In this document: in pieces, positions 1 to 7,060 of the stretch | Layout of the letters: each line of letters starts with the position of its first letter | Numbering within the stretch: the stretch's first letter is position 1 | Source: Thiobacillus sp. UBA6205 | Lineage (GTDB): Bacteria > Pseudomonadota > Gammaproteobacteria > Burkholderiales > Thiobacillaceae | NCBI GenBank assembly: GCA_002421825.1 | Contig: DISR01000094.1 | Location: 3,843-30,343, forward strand | Length of the DNA stretch: 26,501 bases | Reading direction: 5' to 3' | Notes under the pieces: model-generated | The model's input: the letters and a program-made list of their open reading frames with translations, nothing else | Databases searched by the model: none | What the model was told of the DNA's origin: nothing | Made by a program: the position numbers and the translations under genes

Positions 1-28
1 GCGCGCCGCGCCTTGCATCCATCGCTTT

Positions 29-71
29 CTCGCGGCAACGCAGGTGTGAAATTAGTGTGAACAGGCCCTAG
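29..71. repeat. 43-bp direct repeat, copy 1
   Basis: This 43-nt stretch recurs in the same orientation at 5251-5293 with one mismatch (T at 47 versus C). It ends in CTAG in both copies. It may extend left beyond the window; inside the window the sequence to its left does not match copy 2. It lies downstream of the receptor terminator and outside any recognisable gene. No transposase is nearby, so the element type is unknown. Bases 72-130 show nothing I can name. Confidence 0.85.
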
Positions 72-130
72 GCAAACTGCCGTGCCAGGCCAAACAAAGA
101 CCATGGCAGGACAAGGACTATGCCATTCAC

Positions 131-166
131 AAAAAATGCCGGCGCGGGACCGCCGCACCGGCATTT
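131..166 (-). terminator. Rho-independent terminator of the tonB/receptor operon
   Basis: On the minus strand a perfect 9-bp stem (AAATGCCGG pairing with CCGGCATTT; 158-166 with 134-142) closes a GC-rich loop and runs into a T tract (A131-136 on the plus strand). It starts 10 nt after the receptor stop codon and marks the end of the iron-uptake transcript. Confidence 0.85.
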
Positions 167-175
167 CCGGGGACG

Positions 176-2278
176 TTAGAACTTGTAGCTGACGCCGACT
201 TCGAAATTGCGCTCCGCGCCCGGAAAGATCCCGTCCGGGTTACGGCTGGCGATGTATTTCCTGTCGAGCAGGTTGCGCACGGTGCCGAACACGTTGAGCT
301 GCTTGTTCACGGCGTAATGCGCGCTCAGGTCCATGGTCGTGTAGGCGGGAATCTCGCCGCGGCGGCCGTCGGCGCTTTCCGCCCTGGTGTTCTCCGCATC
401 CACGAACTGGCTGGACACGTGGTAGGCGCCAAGGCTGGTCTTGAGCCCGCCCAGCTTGTAGTTGAGCGACAGGTTCGCGGTCAGCTCCGGCGCGTAAGGC
501 AGGCGATTGCCGTTGCGGTCGATGCCGCCGACGATTTTCGTGCTGTTGTACTTGGCGGTCGGCACCCAGGTCGCGTTCGCGCCCACGCTCCAGCCGCCGC
601 CGAGCGCATACTCCACCGCGCCTTCCAGGCCTTGGTGCAGGGTCTTGCCGGCATTGGTCACCGTGGCGCCGACACCGCCGGACTCGGATTGCGGCACGAT
701 CTGGTTCTCGAAGTCCATGTGGAAAGCGGTGGCTTCATAGTTCATGCGGCTGAGCGCGCCGCGCACGCCGATTTCAAAGTTGGTCGAGCGCTCCGCATCG
801 AGTTCCTGGTCGGTGCCGCCGGCGCTGATGGCGGTTGCCACCATGGCCGGCGAGAAGCCCTTGTAGGCACCGGCGAAGAGCTGCGCCTGCGGAACCAACT
901 GCCAGGTCAGGCCCAGGCCGGGCATGACTTCGACATTGCTGGACTCGCCGGAGTCGCCATTCAGCTCGTTCTTGCGTTCCTGCTCGTACGATTCGATGCG
1001 CAGGCCGGGCGTGATCGCCACGCGGTCGTTGATGATGAAACGGTTCTGGCCGTAGAAGGCGATGCCCCTGGCTTTCTGGGTGTCGTCCCCGGTGAGCGTG
1101 CCGGAGCGAGCGTTTTCGTCCGTGGTCGAGCGCACGGTCTGGTTGCTCAGATGGTCGCTATGCAGGCGGATGCCGATTTCCGCTTCGTTGCCGATGCCGA
1201 AGGCCTTGTGGTTGATCAGCAGGCGCGAATCGACGCCCATCATCTCGAAGGCGCGGTTGCGTCCGGACATGCAGTAGGACGCGCCGCCGCAGGCGACGAA
1301 GGTGGTGCCGTCGGCGGAACGGCTGGCAATGTCGCGGCGCCAGTAGTCGCGGTTCAGCTGACTCCAGTACAGCAGGGTGTTGAGCTTCATGTCTTCGTTG
1401 ATCTGCAGCTCGTGGTTGATGTCGAATGAATAGCGGTCGGTCAGGAAGTAATCGTTCGGCGCCGGATTCCTGGTCGGGTCGTTCTTGTACTCGTTCGGGC
1501 GCAAGCCGACATAGGAGGTGTTGACCTCGTTGTCGTAGTAGGTGAACTTGGCGCTGACCCATTGATTGCTGCCCAGCGCCATGCCGCCCTTGAGCACGAC
1601 GTCCTTCATGTCGAAGCCGTTGTCGCGAAAGCCGTCGCCCTGGGCCGTCACCACGCTGATGCCGCCGACCGCCTCGCCCGAGGGGCTGGCGCCGCCCGCA
1701 TCCAGGCCCAGCAGGTGATAGCCGTGCGAGCCGGCCTTGGCGGTCACCTTGACGCCGTCCTCTGGGTCCCCGGTCTTGTAGTTGATTACGCCGCCGATGG
1801 TGGTCGGGCCGTAGCGCAGACCGGCCGCACCCTTCAGCACTTCGATGCTTTCCATGCGCTCGATGCGGGGGCTGTAATAGGACTCGTTGGCGAGGAACAG
1901 GCCGGGCGCCACCGGCACGCCGTCTTCCAGCACCAGCAGTTTCTGGCTGCGGTTGGGGTTGAGGCCGCGCATGCCGATGTTGGGGATGAAGCCGTAGCCT
2001 TCCTCCTCGCGCACGACCACACCCGGCACGCTCTTGAGCGCATCCTGGGTGGACAGCGGCTGCAGGAGTTCGAGTTCCTCCTTGTCAACGATCGCGACCG
2101 AACCCGGCTGCCTGGCCACCGCCTGTTCGTCTTCGCCGACCACGTCGATGCGCGGCAGTTGCACCTCGGCGGCCAAGGGCTGCAGCGGGAAGTAAAGGGC
2201 CGCCGCGACGGCCAGCGCCAGCCTGGTTTTGTTCATGGCCCGTGCATCGCATCGCGGCATGTGGGTACTGCTTTTCAT
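176..2278 (-). CDS. TonB-dependent outer-membrane receptor, FecA-like
   Basis: This 700-aa protein is predicted to be a 22-strand outer-membrane siderophore or ferric-chelate receptor energised by TonB-ExbB-ExbD. A signal peptide (hydrophobic core about residues 19-36, ending LAA) is followed by a TonB-box-like stretch (IDVVG, about 44-48). A plug domain then carries the conserved RGLNPNRSQKLLVLEDGVP, VLKGAAGLRYGP and GGVINYKT blocks. The barrel ends in Phe, as expected for Bam-dependent outer-membrane proteins. The plug blocks resemble FecA (ferric dicitrate), but the substrate cannot be read from sequence. I chose the ATG at 2278 because AAGGAG lies 6 nt upstream. It adds 14 residues before the next Met (2236), where a conventional signal peptide would start. 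The gene follows hemP by 80 nt, and that gap carries a paired AGCCAGCC leader element. No FecR-interacting N-terminal signalling domain is present, so control by FecI/FecR is unlikely. Confidence 0.93.
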   Translation of the reverse strand: MKSSTHMPRCDARAMNKTRLALAVAAALYFPLQPLAAEVQLPRIDVVGEDEQAVARQPGSVAIVDKEELELLQPLSTQDALKSVPGVVVREEEGYGFIPNIGMRGLNPNRSQKLLVLEDGVPVAPGLFLANESYYSPRIERMESIEVLKGAAGLRYGPTTIGGVINYKTGDPEDGVKVTAKAGSHGYHLLGLDAGGASPSGEAVGGISVVTAQGDGFRDNGFDMKDVVLKGGMALGSNQWVSAKFTYYDNEVNTSYVGLRPNEYKNDPTRNPAPNDYFLTDRYSFDINHELQINEDMKLNTLLYWSQLNRDYWRRDIASRSADGTTFVACGGASYCMSGRNRAFEMMGVDSRLLINHKAFGIGNEAEIGIRLHSDHLSNQTVRSTTDENARSGTLTGDDTQKARGIAFYGQNRFIINDRVAITPGLRIESYEQERKNELNGDSGESSNVEVMPGLGLTWQLVPQAQLFAGAYKGFSPAMVATAISAGGTDQELDAERSTNFEIGVRGALSRMNYEATAFHMDFENQIVPQSESGGVGATVTNAGKTLHQGLEGAVEYALGGGWSVGANATWVPTAKYNSTKIVGGIDRNGNRLPYAPELTANLSLNYKLGGLKTSLGAYHVSSQFVDAENTRAESADGRRGEIPAYTTMDLSAHYAVNKQLNVFGTVRNLLDRKYIASRNPDGIFPGAERNFEVGVSYKF

Positions 2279-2303
2279 CGAGTTCTCCTTGCGTCGAAAA
2301 TTT

Positions 2304-2342
2304 CTGGCTGGCTCGGCGCAAGGCTTGCGATTGGCTGGCTGG
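2304..2342 (-). promoter_or_regulatory. Paired AGCCAGCC leader element, site 1 (receptor)
   Basis: On the minus strand AGCCAGCC occurs at 2340-2333 and again at 2313-2306 (27-nt offset). Between them is a perfect inverted repeat CGCAA-GCC-TTGCG (2317-2329). The proximal repeat ends 27 nt before the receptor ATG, immediately ahead of its Shine-Dalgarno sequence. There is no room for a promoter between the element and the start codon, so it probably acts in the transcript. The same architecture appears at 4427-4460, 6956-6992 and 9291-9333. Confidence 0.6.
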
Positions 2343-2358
2343 TTATTGAATTTGAAAA

Positions 2359-2538
2359 CTACTTGGTCAGAATCAGTTTGTTGTCCCGGGTCAGGCGCAG
2401 GATGTAGATCTGCCCCGCATGCAGGATCTGCACCTGGCGGTTGCCCCGGAACAGTTCCTTGCTGTCGATGGCCGGGATGGCGGCAGCCTGCGCTTCGTCA
2501 TTCCTCGATGCGGAGGCGGGCTTGTCCGCTGCGCTCAT
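2359..2538 (-). CDS. HemP/HmuP family small haem-uptake regulator, copy 1
   Basis: This 59-aa protein is recognised by the C-terminal HemP block: SKELFRGNRQ, then VQILHAGQIYILRLT, then RDNKLILTK at the terminus. HemP/HmuP proteins are small cytoplasmic regulators needed for expression of haem-receptor genes in rhizobia and Burkholderia; they are not transporters. The N-terminal 25 residues are Ala-rich and unconserved in appearance. The ATG at 2538 overlaps the exbD stop codon (ATGA), so translation is probably coupled. The gene sits between exbD and the TonB-dependent receptor and ends 80 nt before the receptor start. A second HemP is encoded at 9624-9797. The family assignment is firm; its target here is inferred. 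Confidence 0.9.
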   Translation of the reverse strand: MSAADKPASASRNDEAQAAAIPAIDSKELFRGNRQVQILHAGQIYILRLTRDNKLILTK

Positions 2539-2966
2539 CGCGGCGCCCCCGCATCGCGCGGATCGGTGACGAAACCCAGTTTGGAAAGGCCCGCGCGCGC
2601 GGCATCGGCCATGACTTGCGCGATGTGCCTGTAGGCCAGTTCGCCGTCGGCGCGGAGGTGGATTTCCGGCTGCGGCGTTTGCTCAGAGGCCAGTCGCATC
2701 TTCTCGCGCCAGGCAGTTGCGTCGACCTTTTCCGCATTCCAGTACACCGCGCCGTCCGCCCGGATGGAGAGCTGCACGGTTTCCGGCCTGGGCTGATCGG
2801 GTGCGCTCGCCGCCTTGGGCAGATCGACCTTGACCGCATGGGTCAAGAGCGGCGCGGTGATGATGAAGATGACCAGCAGCACCAGCATGACGTCGATCAG
2901 CGGGATCATGTTGATCTCGGCCACATCCTTGCTGCCGCCGCCGGCCGCGAGTCCGCCGAAGGCCAT
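2535..2966 (-). CDS. Biopolymer transport protein ExbD
   Basis: This 143-aa inner-membrane protein is the proton-channel partner of ExbB in the TonB energising complex. It has a short cytoplasmic N-terminus, one transmembrane helix (about residues 20-40) carrying the family signature IPLIDVMLVLLVIF with the proton-carrying Asp at about residue 25, and a periplasmic C-terminal domain. Length is normal for the family. Its ATG directly follows the exbB stop codon (TAAATG) and its TGA overlaps the hemP ATG, so it lies in a tightly coupled tonB-exbB-exbD-hemP operon. Confidence 0.96.
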   Translation of the reverse strand: MAFGGLAAGGGSKDVAEINMIPLIDVMLVLLVIFIITAPLLTHAVKVDLPKAASAPDQPRPETVQLSIRADGAVYWNAEKVDATAWREKMRLASEQTPQPEIHLRADGELAYRHIAQVMADAARAGLSKLGFVTDPRDAGAPR

Positions 2967-3713
2967 TTACGCCTCCCTCATCTTGAGCACCACCGGTTCG
3001 CCTGCCCCTCCGGGGGCATTCACCCGCGCGCCGGTGGACATGAAGGCGAAGAGATCATGCGCGAAGCCGTCGAGCTCGTTCAGCACCATGCGGTTGGCGC
3101 GGTTGAAGAAGTTGTAGGCGAGCACCGCCGGAATCGCCACGGCCAGCCCCAGCGCGGTCATGATGAGCGCCTCGCCCACCGGGCCGGCGACCTGGTCGAG
3201 GCTGCCGGAACCGCTCATGCCGATGTTGACCAGGGCGTGGTAGATGCCCCACACCGTGCCGAACAGGCCGACGAAGGGCGCGGAGGAAGCGATGGACGCG
3301 AGCATGGTGTGGCCGTATTCGAGGCGCGCGGTGTCCTGTTCGATGGCGCGGCGCAGTGCGCGGGTGAGGAATTCATCGGCCGATCCGGATTCGATGAGGC
3401 GGCTGCCGGTCTTGTCGCGGTATTGCTCGGCCGCCTTCAGGCCGTGGTGGGTCAGGTGCGAAAACGGGTCGTGCACGCCGGCTTCCCTGATGTGCAAGGC
3501 GACGGAAGCCAGGCCCGGCGCCTCCCAGAAGCGCGAAAGGAACAAGCGCGCGCTTTTCTTCATGCGCCAGCCGGAAATGACCTTGCTGACGATGAGATAC
3601 CAGGTGATGACCGACATCGCCAGCAGCACGACCAGCAGGAACCTGGCCAGGCTGTCGGACTGGGCGATGAAGTGGGCAAAGCCCAATTGCGCCTGAGCGG
3701 ATGCGGGTTCCAT
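2967..3713 (-). CDS. Biopolymer transport protein ExbB (MotA/TolQ/ExbB family)
   Basis: This 248-aa inner-membrane protein forms the pentameric channel that couples proton flow to TonB. Three hydrophobic segments are visible: about residues 22-43, 137-160 around SSAPFVGLFGTVWGIYHAL, and 180-203 around GEALIMTALGLAVAIPAV. The second and third carry the conserved family core. The start is supported by GGGAG seven nt upstream of the ATG. It starts 3 nt after the tonB stop codon and abuts exbD. The short, largely unhydrophobic N-terminus identifies it as an ExbB rather than a long-leader ExbB1. Confidence 0.96.
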   Translation of the reverse strand: MEPASAQAQLGFAHFIAQSDSLARFLLVVLLAMSVITWYLIVSKVISGWRMKKSARLFLSRFWEAPGLASVALHIREAGVHDPFSHLTHHGLKAAEQYRDKTGSRLIESGSADEFLTRALRRAIEQDTARLEYGHTMLASIASSAPFVGLFGTVWGIYHALVNIGMSGSGSLDQVAGPVGEALIMTALGLAVAIPAVLAYNFFNRANRMVLNELDGFAHDLFAFMSTGARVNAPGGAGEPVVLKMREA

Positions 3714-3716
3714 GAT

Positions 3717-4388
3717 TTAACTCCCTAAAGTGAAATGGATGGGCACGACGACCCAGGCCGCGGTTGCCTGGCTACCCTGGCGCGCCGGCACGAAGCGCCA
3801 GTTCTGCACGGTGCCCATGGCGGCCTGGTCGAGGCGTGCATGGCCGCTGCTGCGCTTGAGATCGAGCTTCGCGACGCTGCCGTCGGCATTGACATACACG
3901 CGCAGTTGCACGATGCCCTGCTCGCCCATGCGTTTTGAGATGAGCGGATAGGCCGGTTTGGGGTTGTCCAGATAGTTCGCGTCGAAGCGCGGCTGGATGA
4001 TTGGTGGTGGCGGGGCCGGCTTGGGCGCCTCGGCCACTGCTGCCGGCGCCACGGGCGCCGGTTCGGCAACGGGTTGTGGCGGTTCCATCACCACAGACGT
4101 TTGTTCCGACGGTGCGATTTTAGGCTGCGCCACGGCCAGCACCTGCGGCCTGGGCTGTGGCTTGACGACCGGCTTGGGCGGCTGCGGCCTGGGCTCGGCC
4201 TTCTTGCTCTCTTCGGGCATTTCAATCAGGCTGACCGAGAGCGCACGCGGCATCACGACCGGCACCTCCGCCTGCCGAACCGTCACCATGGCCAGCAGCA
4301 CGCCAGCGTGCGCGAGCAGCACTGCGGCAAGCAAGCCCGGCGAGAGGCGGGGCATCTGCACAGTCGGTGTAGCGAAGGCTTGCAGCAT
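3717..4388 (-). CDS. Energy transducer TonB
   Basis: This protein (223 aa from the chosen start) anchors in the inner membrane through one N-terminal helix (about residues 14-36), spans the periplasm with a Pro-rich linker full of PKP/PQP/APAPVAP units (about 55-130), and ends in a TonB C-terminal domain (about 135-223; YPLISKRMGEQGIVQLRVYV and the NWRFVPAR block). It delivers proton-motive energy to outer-membrane receptors such as the one encoded downstream. The reading frame stays open to a TTG at 4508. I prefer the ATG at 4388 because it leaves a normal short cytoplasmic tail and keeps the paired AGCCAGCC element in the leader. No strong Shine-Dalgarno sequence is visible at any candidate start, and 4355 is another possibility. 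It is the first gene of the Fur-controlled operon. Confidence 0.93.
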   Translation of the reverse strand: MLQAFATPTVQMPRLSPGLLAAVLLAHAGVLLAMVTVRQAEVPVVMPRALSVSLIEMPEESKKAEPRPQPPKPVVKPQPRPQVLAVAQPKIAPSEQTSVVMEPPQPVAEPAPVAPAAVAEAPKPAPPPPIIQPRFDANYLDNPKPAYPLISKRMGEQGIVQLRVYVNADGSVAKLDLKRSSGHARLDQAAMGTVQNWRFVPARQGSQATAAWVVVPIHFTLGS

Positions 4389-4426
4389 CTTGAGTTGCCA
4401 ATTCCAATTCAGTCCAGGTGTGGTTG

Positions 4427-4460
4427 CTGGCTGGCTGGTGGACAGGCGTCCTGGCTGGCT
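4427..4460 (-). promoter_or_regulatory. Paired AGCCAGCC leader element, site 2 (tonB)
   Basis: On the minus strand AGCCAGCC lies at 4460-4453 and at 4436-4429 (24-nt offset), with GGAC-GCCT-GTCC (4451-4440) as a short hairpin between them. The proximal copy ends 40 nt before the tonB ATG at 4388. It falls inside the roughly 145-nt leader predicted from the promoter at 4540-4568. If tonB instead began at the TTG at 4508, these bases would be coding. Confidence 0.55.
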
Positions 4461-4537
4461 GCATGAGCGGGTTCCGCGATATCTGCGGCAATCCCTGTTT
4501 TGCGGCAATTCTGGCTGATTGTCGCAAAAATCAGTCT

Positions 4538-4568
4538 AAATGATAATGATTCGTATTTTGTATGTCAA
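4538..4568 (-). promoter_or_regulatory. Fur-box promoter of tonB-exbBD-hemP-receptor
   Basis: On the minus strand a -35 TTGACA (4568-4563), a 17-nt spacer and a -10 TATCAT (4545-4540) form a near-consensus sigma-70 promoter. The spacer and -10 are covered by a Fur-box-like sequence, AATGATAATGATTCGTATT on the plus strand (4538-4556), close to the GATAATGATAATCATTATC consensus. Fur-Fe bound here would occlude RNA polymerase, so the operon should be iron-repressed. The -35 overlaps the stop codon of the upstream DUF2325 remnant. Confidence 0.82.
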
Positions 4569-5250
4569 AGGTTTTTTGCCTGTCCGGCAAATTGCCATCC
4601 GGCGCTTATCTCGTTCTTGCCCTCCGCCAGGCGGGTCAAGGCCATCGCGAATCCGGCGCCCCCCGAGCTTCTTGTCATGATGCAAGGCTTGCCATGGGCC
4701 TTGCAATGTCCTTTGAGCGGGTAATAGGCATTGTGGCTGACGCAATCCGTGGGGCAGACGACGGCATCCGGCGCGGCAAGCAATTCCGGCAGCCTGGACA
4801 TGGCTTCTTCCTGCCCGCCGTCATGATGAATGAGGCGCACGCCGAGCCGTTCGGCCAGTTCACGGTACTGGGGCAGCAGCGTGGTACGGCCGCCCACGCA
4901 CAGGACACAGCGGCCCTTCAGCCTGTCTTCGCAGCGGCTGCAATCGCCATTGCATGCCCCGCGTTCCTCGTGCTGGCTTGGCCAGACGGCGAGCAGGAGG
5001 CGTTCCGTGACGTCTCATTCCGAGGTGACGGCGTCGAACTGTTTTTGCAGGCGTTCATGGTCGGCAAGCCGGTTCTCCAGCAGCCTGTTCTCTGGCGCGC
5101 CTGGCCTGCTGACGGGATTCATGCTGCAGCCGAGCAAGCTCTTCTTCCAGCGTTTTCAAACGCCGGACGTCGACCGCCAGGCCTGCGACGAAGCCGCTTC
5201 GGATGCAGGCCGCGAAACGAGACGCGCCGCAGTGCGGGCACTGTAAGCGG
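4565..5250 (-). pseudogene. Decayed DUF2325 gene
   Basis: The 3' part (4565-4897 and upstream) encodes a clear DUF2325 domain with CVGGR, HHDGG, CPTDCVSHNAYYPLKGHCK and a MTRSSGG block, preceded by a Cys cluster (ACNGDCSRCE). In the same frame further upstream there is a TGA at 5018-5016, beyond which a Leu/Glu-rich coiled coil continues (RLLENRLADHERLQKQ). Still further upstream, after a frame change near 5086-5095, come an LKTLEEELARLQHE coiled coil and a CPHCG zinc-finger-like motif (about 5170-5245). This last frame has no start codon before a TAA inside the 43-bp repeat. Coiled coil plus DUF2325 is the normal family layout, so I read this as one gene broken by a 5' truncation, a frameshift and a nonsense codon. 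A shortened protein from the GTG at 4897 remains possible. DUF2325 function is not established. Confidence 0.7.
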
Positions 5251-5293
5251 CTCGCGGCAACGCAGGTGCGAAATTAGTGTGAACAGGCCCTAG
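5251..5293. repeat. 43-bp direct repeat, copy 2
   Basis: Matches 29-71 at 42 of 43 positions in the same orientation. Its CTAG end overlaps the stop codon of the porin gene (5290-5292). Its other end abuts the truncated 5' end of the DUF2325 remnant, and a TAA within it closes that frame. Together the two copies bracket about 5.2 kb holding the whole TonB operon. Confidence 0.85.
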
Positions 5294-6621
5294 AAGGACG
5301 CTTTGGCGCGCAAGCTCCACAAGATGACGTCATCCGCGGATTTGTCGCCGCCCGGGTTGCCGATCCATTGCATGCCGGGCGACAAATGCACATGCTCATT
5401 CAACTGCCATACGTAATACAGCTCGGCCGGTTTTTCGCTGCCACTCAGCCCGGATTCGCTGCTGGCCCTGAGCCAGCCCGCTGCCAGGCCGATACGGTCG
5501 CTTGCGCGGCCCCACAGGCCGCCGTCGAACTGTGCGCCTACGGTGACGGCGCGATCGAAGGCCGCTTCACCCTGAGCTGAGAGACCCATGCGGCTGAACA
5601 GGGTCACTTGGTCGGCCACTTGCTGGTCGAGCGAAACACCCCAGCCGCCATGGCGCTCTTCCGTCACCCCGTCCAGTGCCAGGGCATTGCTGTTGCTCCA
5701 GCCATACAGGCGATAGGCGCCCGCGAGTCCGCCAAACGTCTTGCCGGCATACTCAAGCTGGCCGATGGCAAGGCCGCCGTCGAAACTGTCCGTGAAATTC
5801 GCGCCATTGTCGCCTGCGCCAAAAATTCCCACCGATGCGGCGATATTGTTGCCGCCATTGACGCTGCTGACATAAGCCAGGCGCAGGCCGGGACTGCCGC
5901 CGTCATCGCCTGCGCCGATATCTCCGCCCGCATCCAGGAGGGGGTTGTGGATGAACGCGAGATTGAGAAACTGCTCCGACTCGTCATCGGCTATGTTGTT
6001 GCCGTCGAAGAAGCCAAACGGATCGATCTTGCCGAGCGTCATTTCCACGCGACCGGGGTTCCCTTCGGTGCCGCCGACCGGGATATCCAGCTGGTACCAG
6101 GCCTGCATCAAACCCATGCGTGACTCATGGCCGAACGCCATGGCGTTGGAGGTGGCGAAAGCGCCGGTATCCACTCCCTCGCCGTCGCCGGCTCGCAGGT
6201 GGGCAAACAGCCTGCCCTCGGCATCGCCGATGGAACCCATCGGCAGTTCGATCTCGACATCGGCACGGGTGGTGATTTCGCTGGCCTCGTTGTCGCCGCT
6301 CATTTTCTGGCCCACGATGGTGAACGACGCGGATGCCGACACGCCTTCCACAGCCTCTTCCAGCGCGGAAGGCTTGCGCAGGGCCTGCACCTCATTTTCC
6401 ACGCCTTCCACTCGCGCGGACAGTTCCCTGACGCTGTCGTTCCCGGCCTGGACCAAGGCGGCCTCGAGCCTTTTGTTGGACGCTTCGAGCTGTTCCACGC
6501 GCTGCAGCAAGCGCTCGTAGGCCTGCATGAGCGCCTCGGCATCCTGCGCCGCCTCGACCGGCACAGTCATCATTCCAGCCAGCGCCAACGCGGCGGCCAG
6601 CATCTTTTTGCCTGATTGCAT
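5290..6621 (-). CDS. Outer-membrane porin with N-terminal coiled coil (OprB-like)
   Basis: This 443-aa protein has a signal peptide (KKMLAAALALAGMMTVPVEA) and then a heptad-rich segment (about residues 27-80, AYERLLQRVEQLEASNKRLE) that could trimerise or contact peptidoglycan. The remainder is beta-rich, with alternating aromatic and glycine strands ending in Phe (LRAKASF), typical of a barrel. Blocks such as GKIDPFGFFDGNNIADDE and FLNLAFIHNP recall the carbohydrate-selective OprB group, but the substrate is unknown and an iron-linked role is only suggested by context. I chose the ATG at 6621 because GGGAG lies just upstream; the open frame to 6846 lacks coding character. It follows the 81-aa gene by 58 nt, probably in one transcript. 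Its natural terminator is missing: the 43-bp repeat begins at its stop codon. Confidence 0.8.
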   Translation of the reverse strand: MQSGKKMLAAALALAGMMTVPVEAAQDAEALMQAYERLLQRVEQLEASNKRLEAALVQAGNDSVRELSARVEGVENEVQALRKPSALEEAVEGVSASASFTIVGQKMSGDNEASEITTRADVEIELPMGSIGDAEGRLFAHLRAGDGEGVDTGAFATSNAMAFGHESRMGLMQAWYQLDIPVGGTEGNPGRVEMTLGKIDPFGFFDGNNIADDESEQFLNLAFIHNPLLDAGGDIGAGDDGGSPGLRLAYVSSVNGGNNIAASVGIFGAGDNGANFTDSFDGGLAIGQLEYAGKTFGGLAGAYRLYGWSNSNALALDGVTEERHGGWGVSLDQQVADQVTLFSRMGLSAQGEAAFDRAVTVGAQFDGGLWGRASDRIGLAAGWLRASSESGLSGSEKPAELYYVWQLNEHVHLSPGMQWIGNPGGDKSADDVILWSLRAKASF

Positions 6622-6679
6622 TTTTCTCCCTTTAATAAAACAAATATTTCCGTGCGGCCATGATGCCCCGGTTGTGGAA

Positions 6680-6925
6680 TCAGGGCCGATTGCCCCAATC
6701 CGCTTTTTCGGCAAGGCCCTCGAGGCTTTCCCCCAGGCACCTGCACTCCTCCGACAACGAGGCGCCGAGCGTTTCATCCTGAGCCAAACAGGTGAACAGC
6801 AGGCAGGCGACGGCGCAGGAACGGCGCGATCCGGTTTCCATCGCATTGCGCAGATGATGGATGGCGCCGGCCATCAGTTCGTTGTGGTCGCCAATGGGCG
6901 CGGCATGACACGATGATTGATACAT
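6680..6925 (-). CDS. Small Cys-rich protein of unknown function (81 aa)
   Basis: No family is recognised. The ATG at 6925 has GGAG 5 nt upstream, which decides it over the longer open frame to 7015. The protein carries six cysteines (6, 37, 41, 46, 61, 63), including a CX3CX4C cluster in a predicted helical stretch and a C-terminal CRC, plus several His in the first 25 residues. No clear signal peptide is seen, so it is probably cytoplasmic and could bind a metal or cluster. Its leader carries a paired AGCCAGCA element like those before the receptor, tonB and P19 genes, which ties it to the same regulon. It precedes the porin gene by 58 nt. Confidence 0.65.
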   Translation of the reverse strand: MYQSSCHAAPIGDHNELMAGAIHHLRNAMETGSRRSCAVACLLFTCLAQDETLGASLSEECRCLGESLEGLAEKADWGNRP

Positions 6926-6955
6926 GACAACTCCATTCAAGTCAGTAAAAATGTC

Positions 6956-6992
6956 TGCTGGCTTGCCCGAAGCTGAAACCGGGCTGCTGGCT
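6956..6992 (-). promoter_or_regulatory. Paired AGCCAGCA leader element, site 4 (81-aa gene)
   Basis: On the minus strand AGCCAGCAG occurs at 6992-6984 and 6963-6955 (29-nt offset, the same as site 3). The hairpin GCCCG...CGGGC (6984-6980 with 6969-6965) lies between the repeats, and the proximal octamer ends 30 nt before the ATG at 6925. The last base of the octamer differs from the other three sites (A instead of C) in both copies, so the two copies within a site match each other. Confidence 0.5.
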
Positions 6993-7060
6993 AAAGAAGC
7001 AAAATTGCGCATCATGGCCGGGTCTCGCCATTCGCCCGACTGCAGTCCTGCGCAAGACCG

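Noticed and set aside
317..3728. Plus-strand open frames opposite the receptor and exbBD genes
   Set aside because: They are antisense to well-supported minus-strand genes, have His/Gly/Ala-rich compositions without recognisable domains, and have no ribosome sites.
2304..4460. CTGGCTGGCT runs as a phase-variable tetranucleotide repeat
   Set aside because: Only two to three TGGC units are present per copy. Paired placement and the hairpin between copies fit a regulatory element better than a slippage tract.
5016..5018. TGA in the DUF2325 frame as selenocysteine or programmed readthrough
   Set aside because: A separate frameshift and loss of the start codon in the same gene make decay the simpler explanation, and no SECIS-like hairpin was evident just after the TGA.
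6622..6846. Longer porin reading frame starting at 6846
   Set aside because: The signal peptide and Shine-Dalgarno sequence fit the ATG at 6621; the upstream part overlaps the 81-aa gene in another frame.
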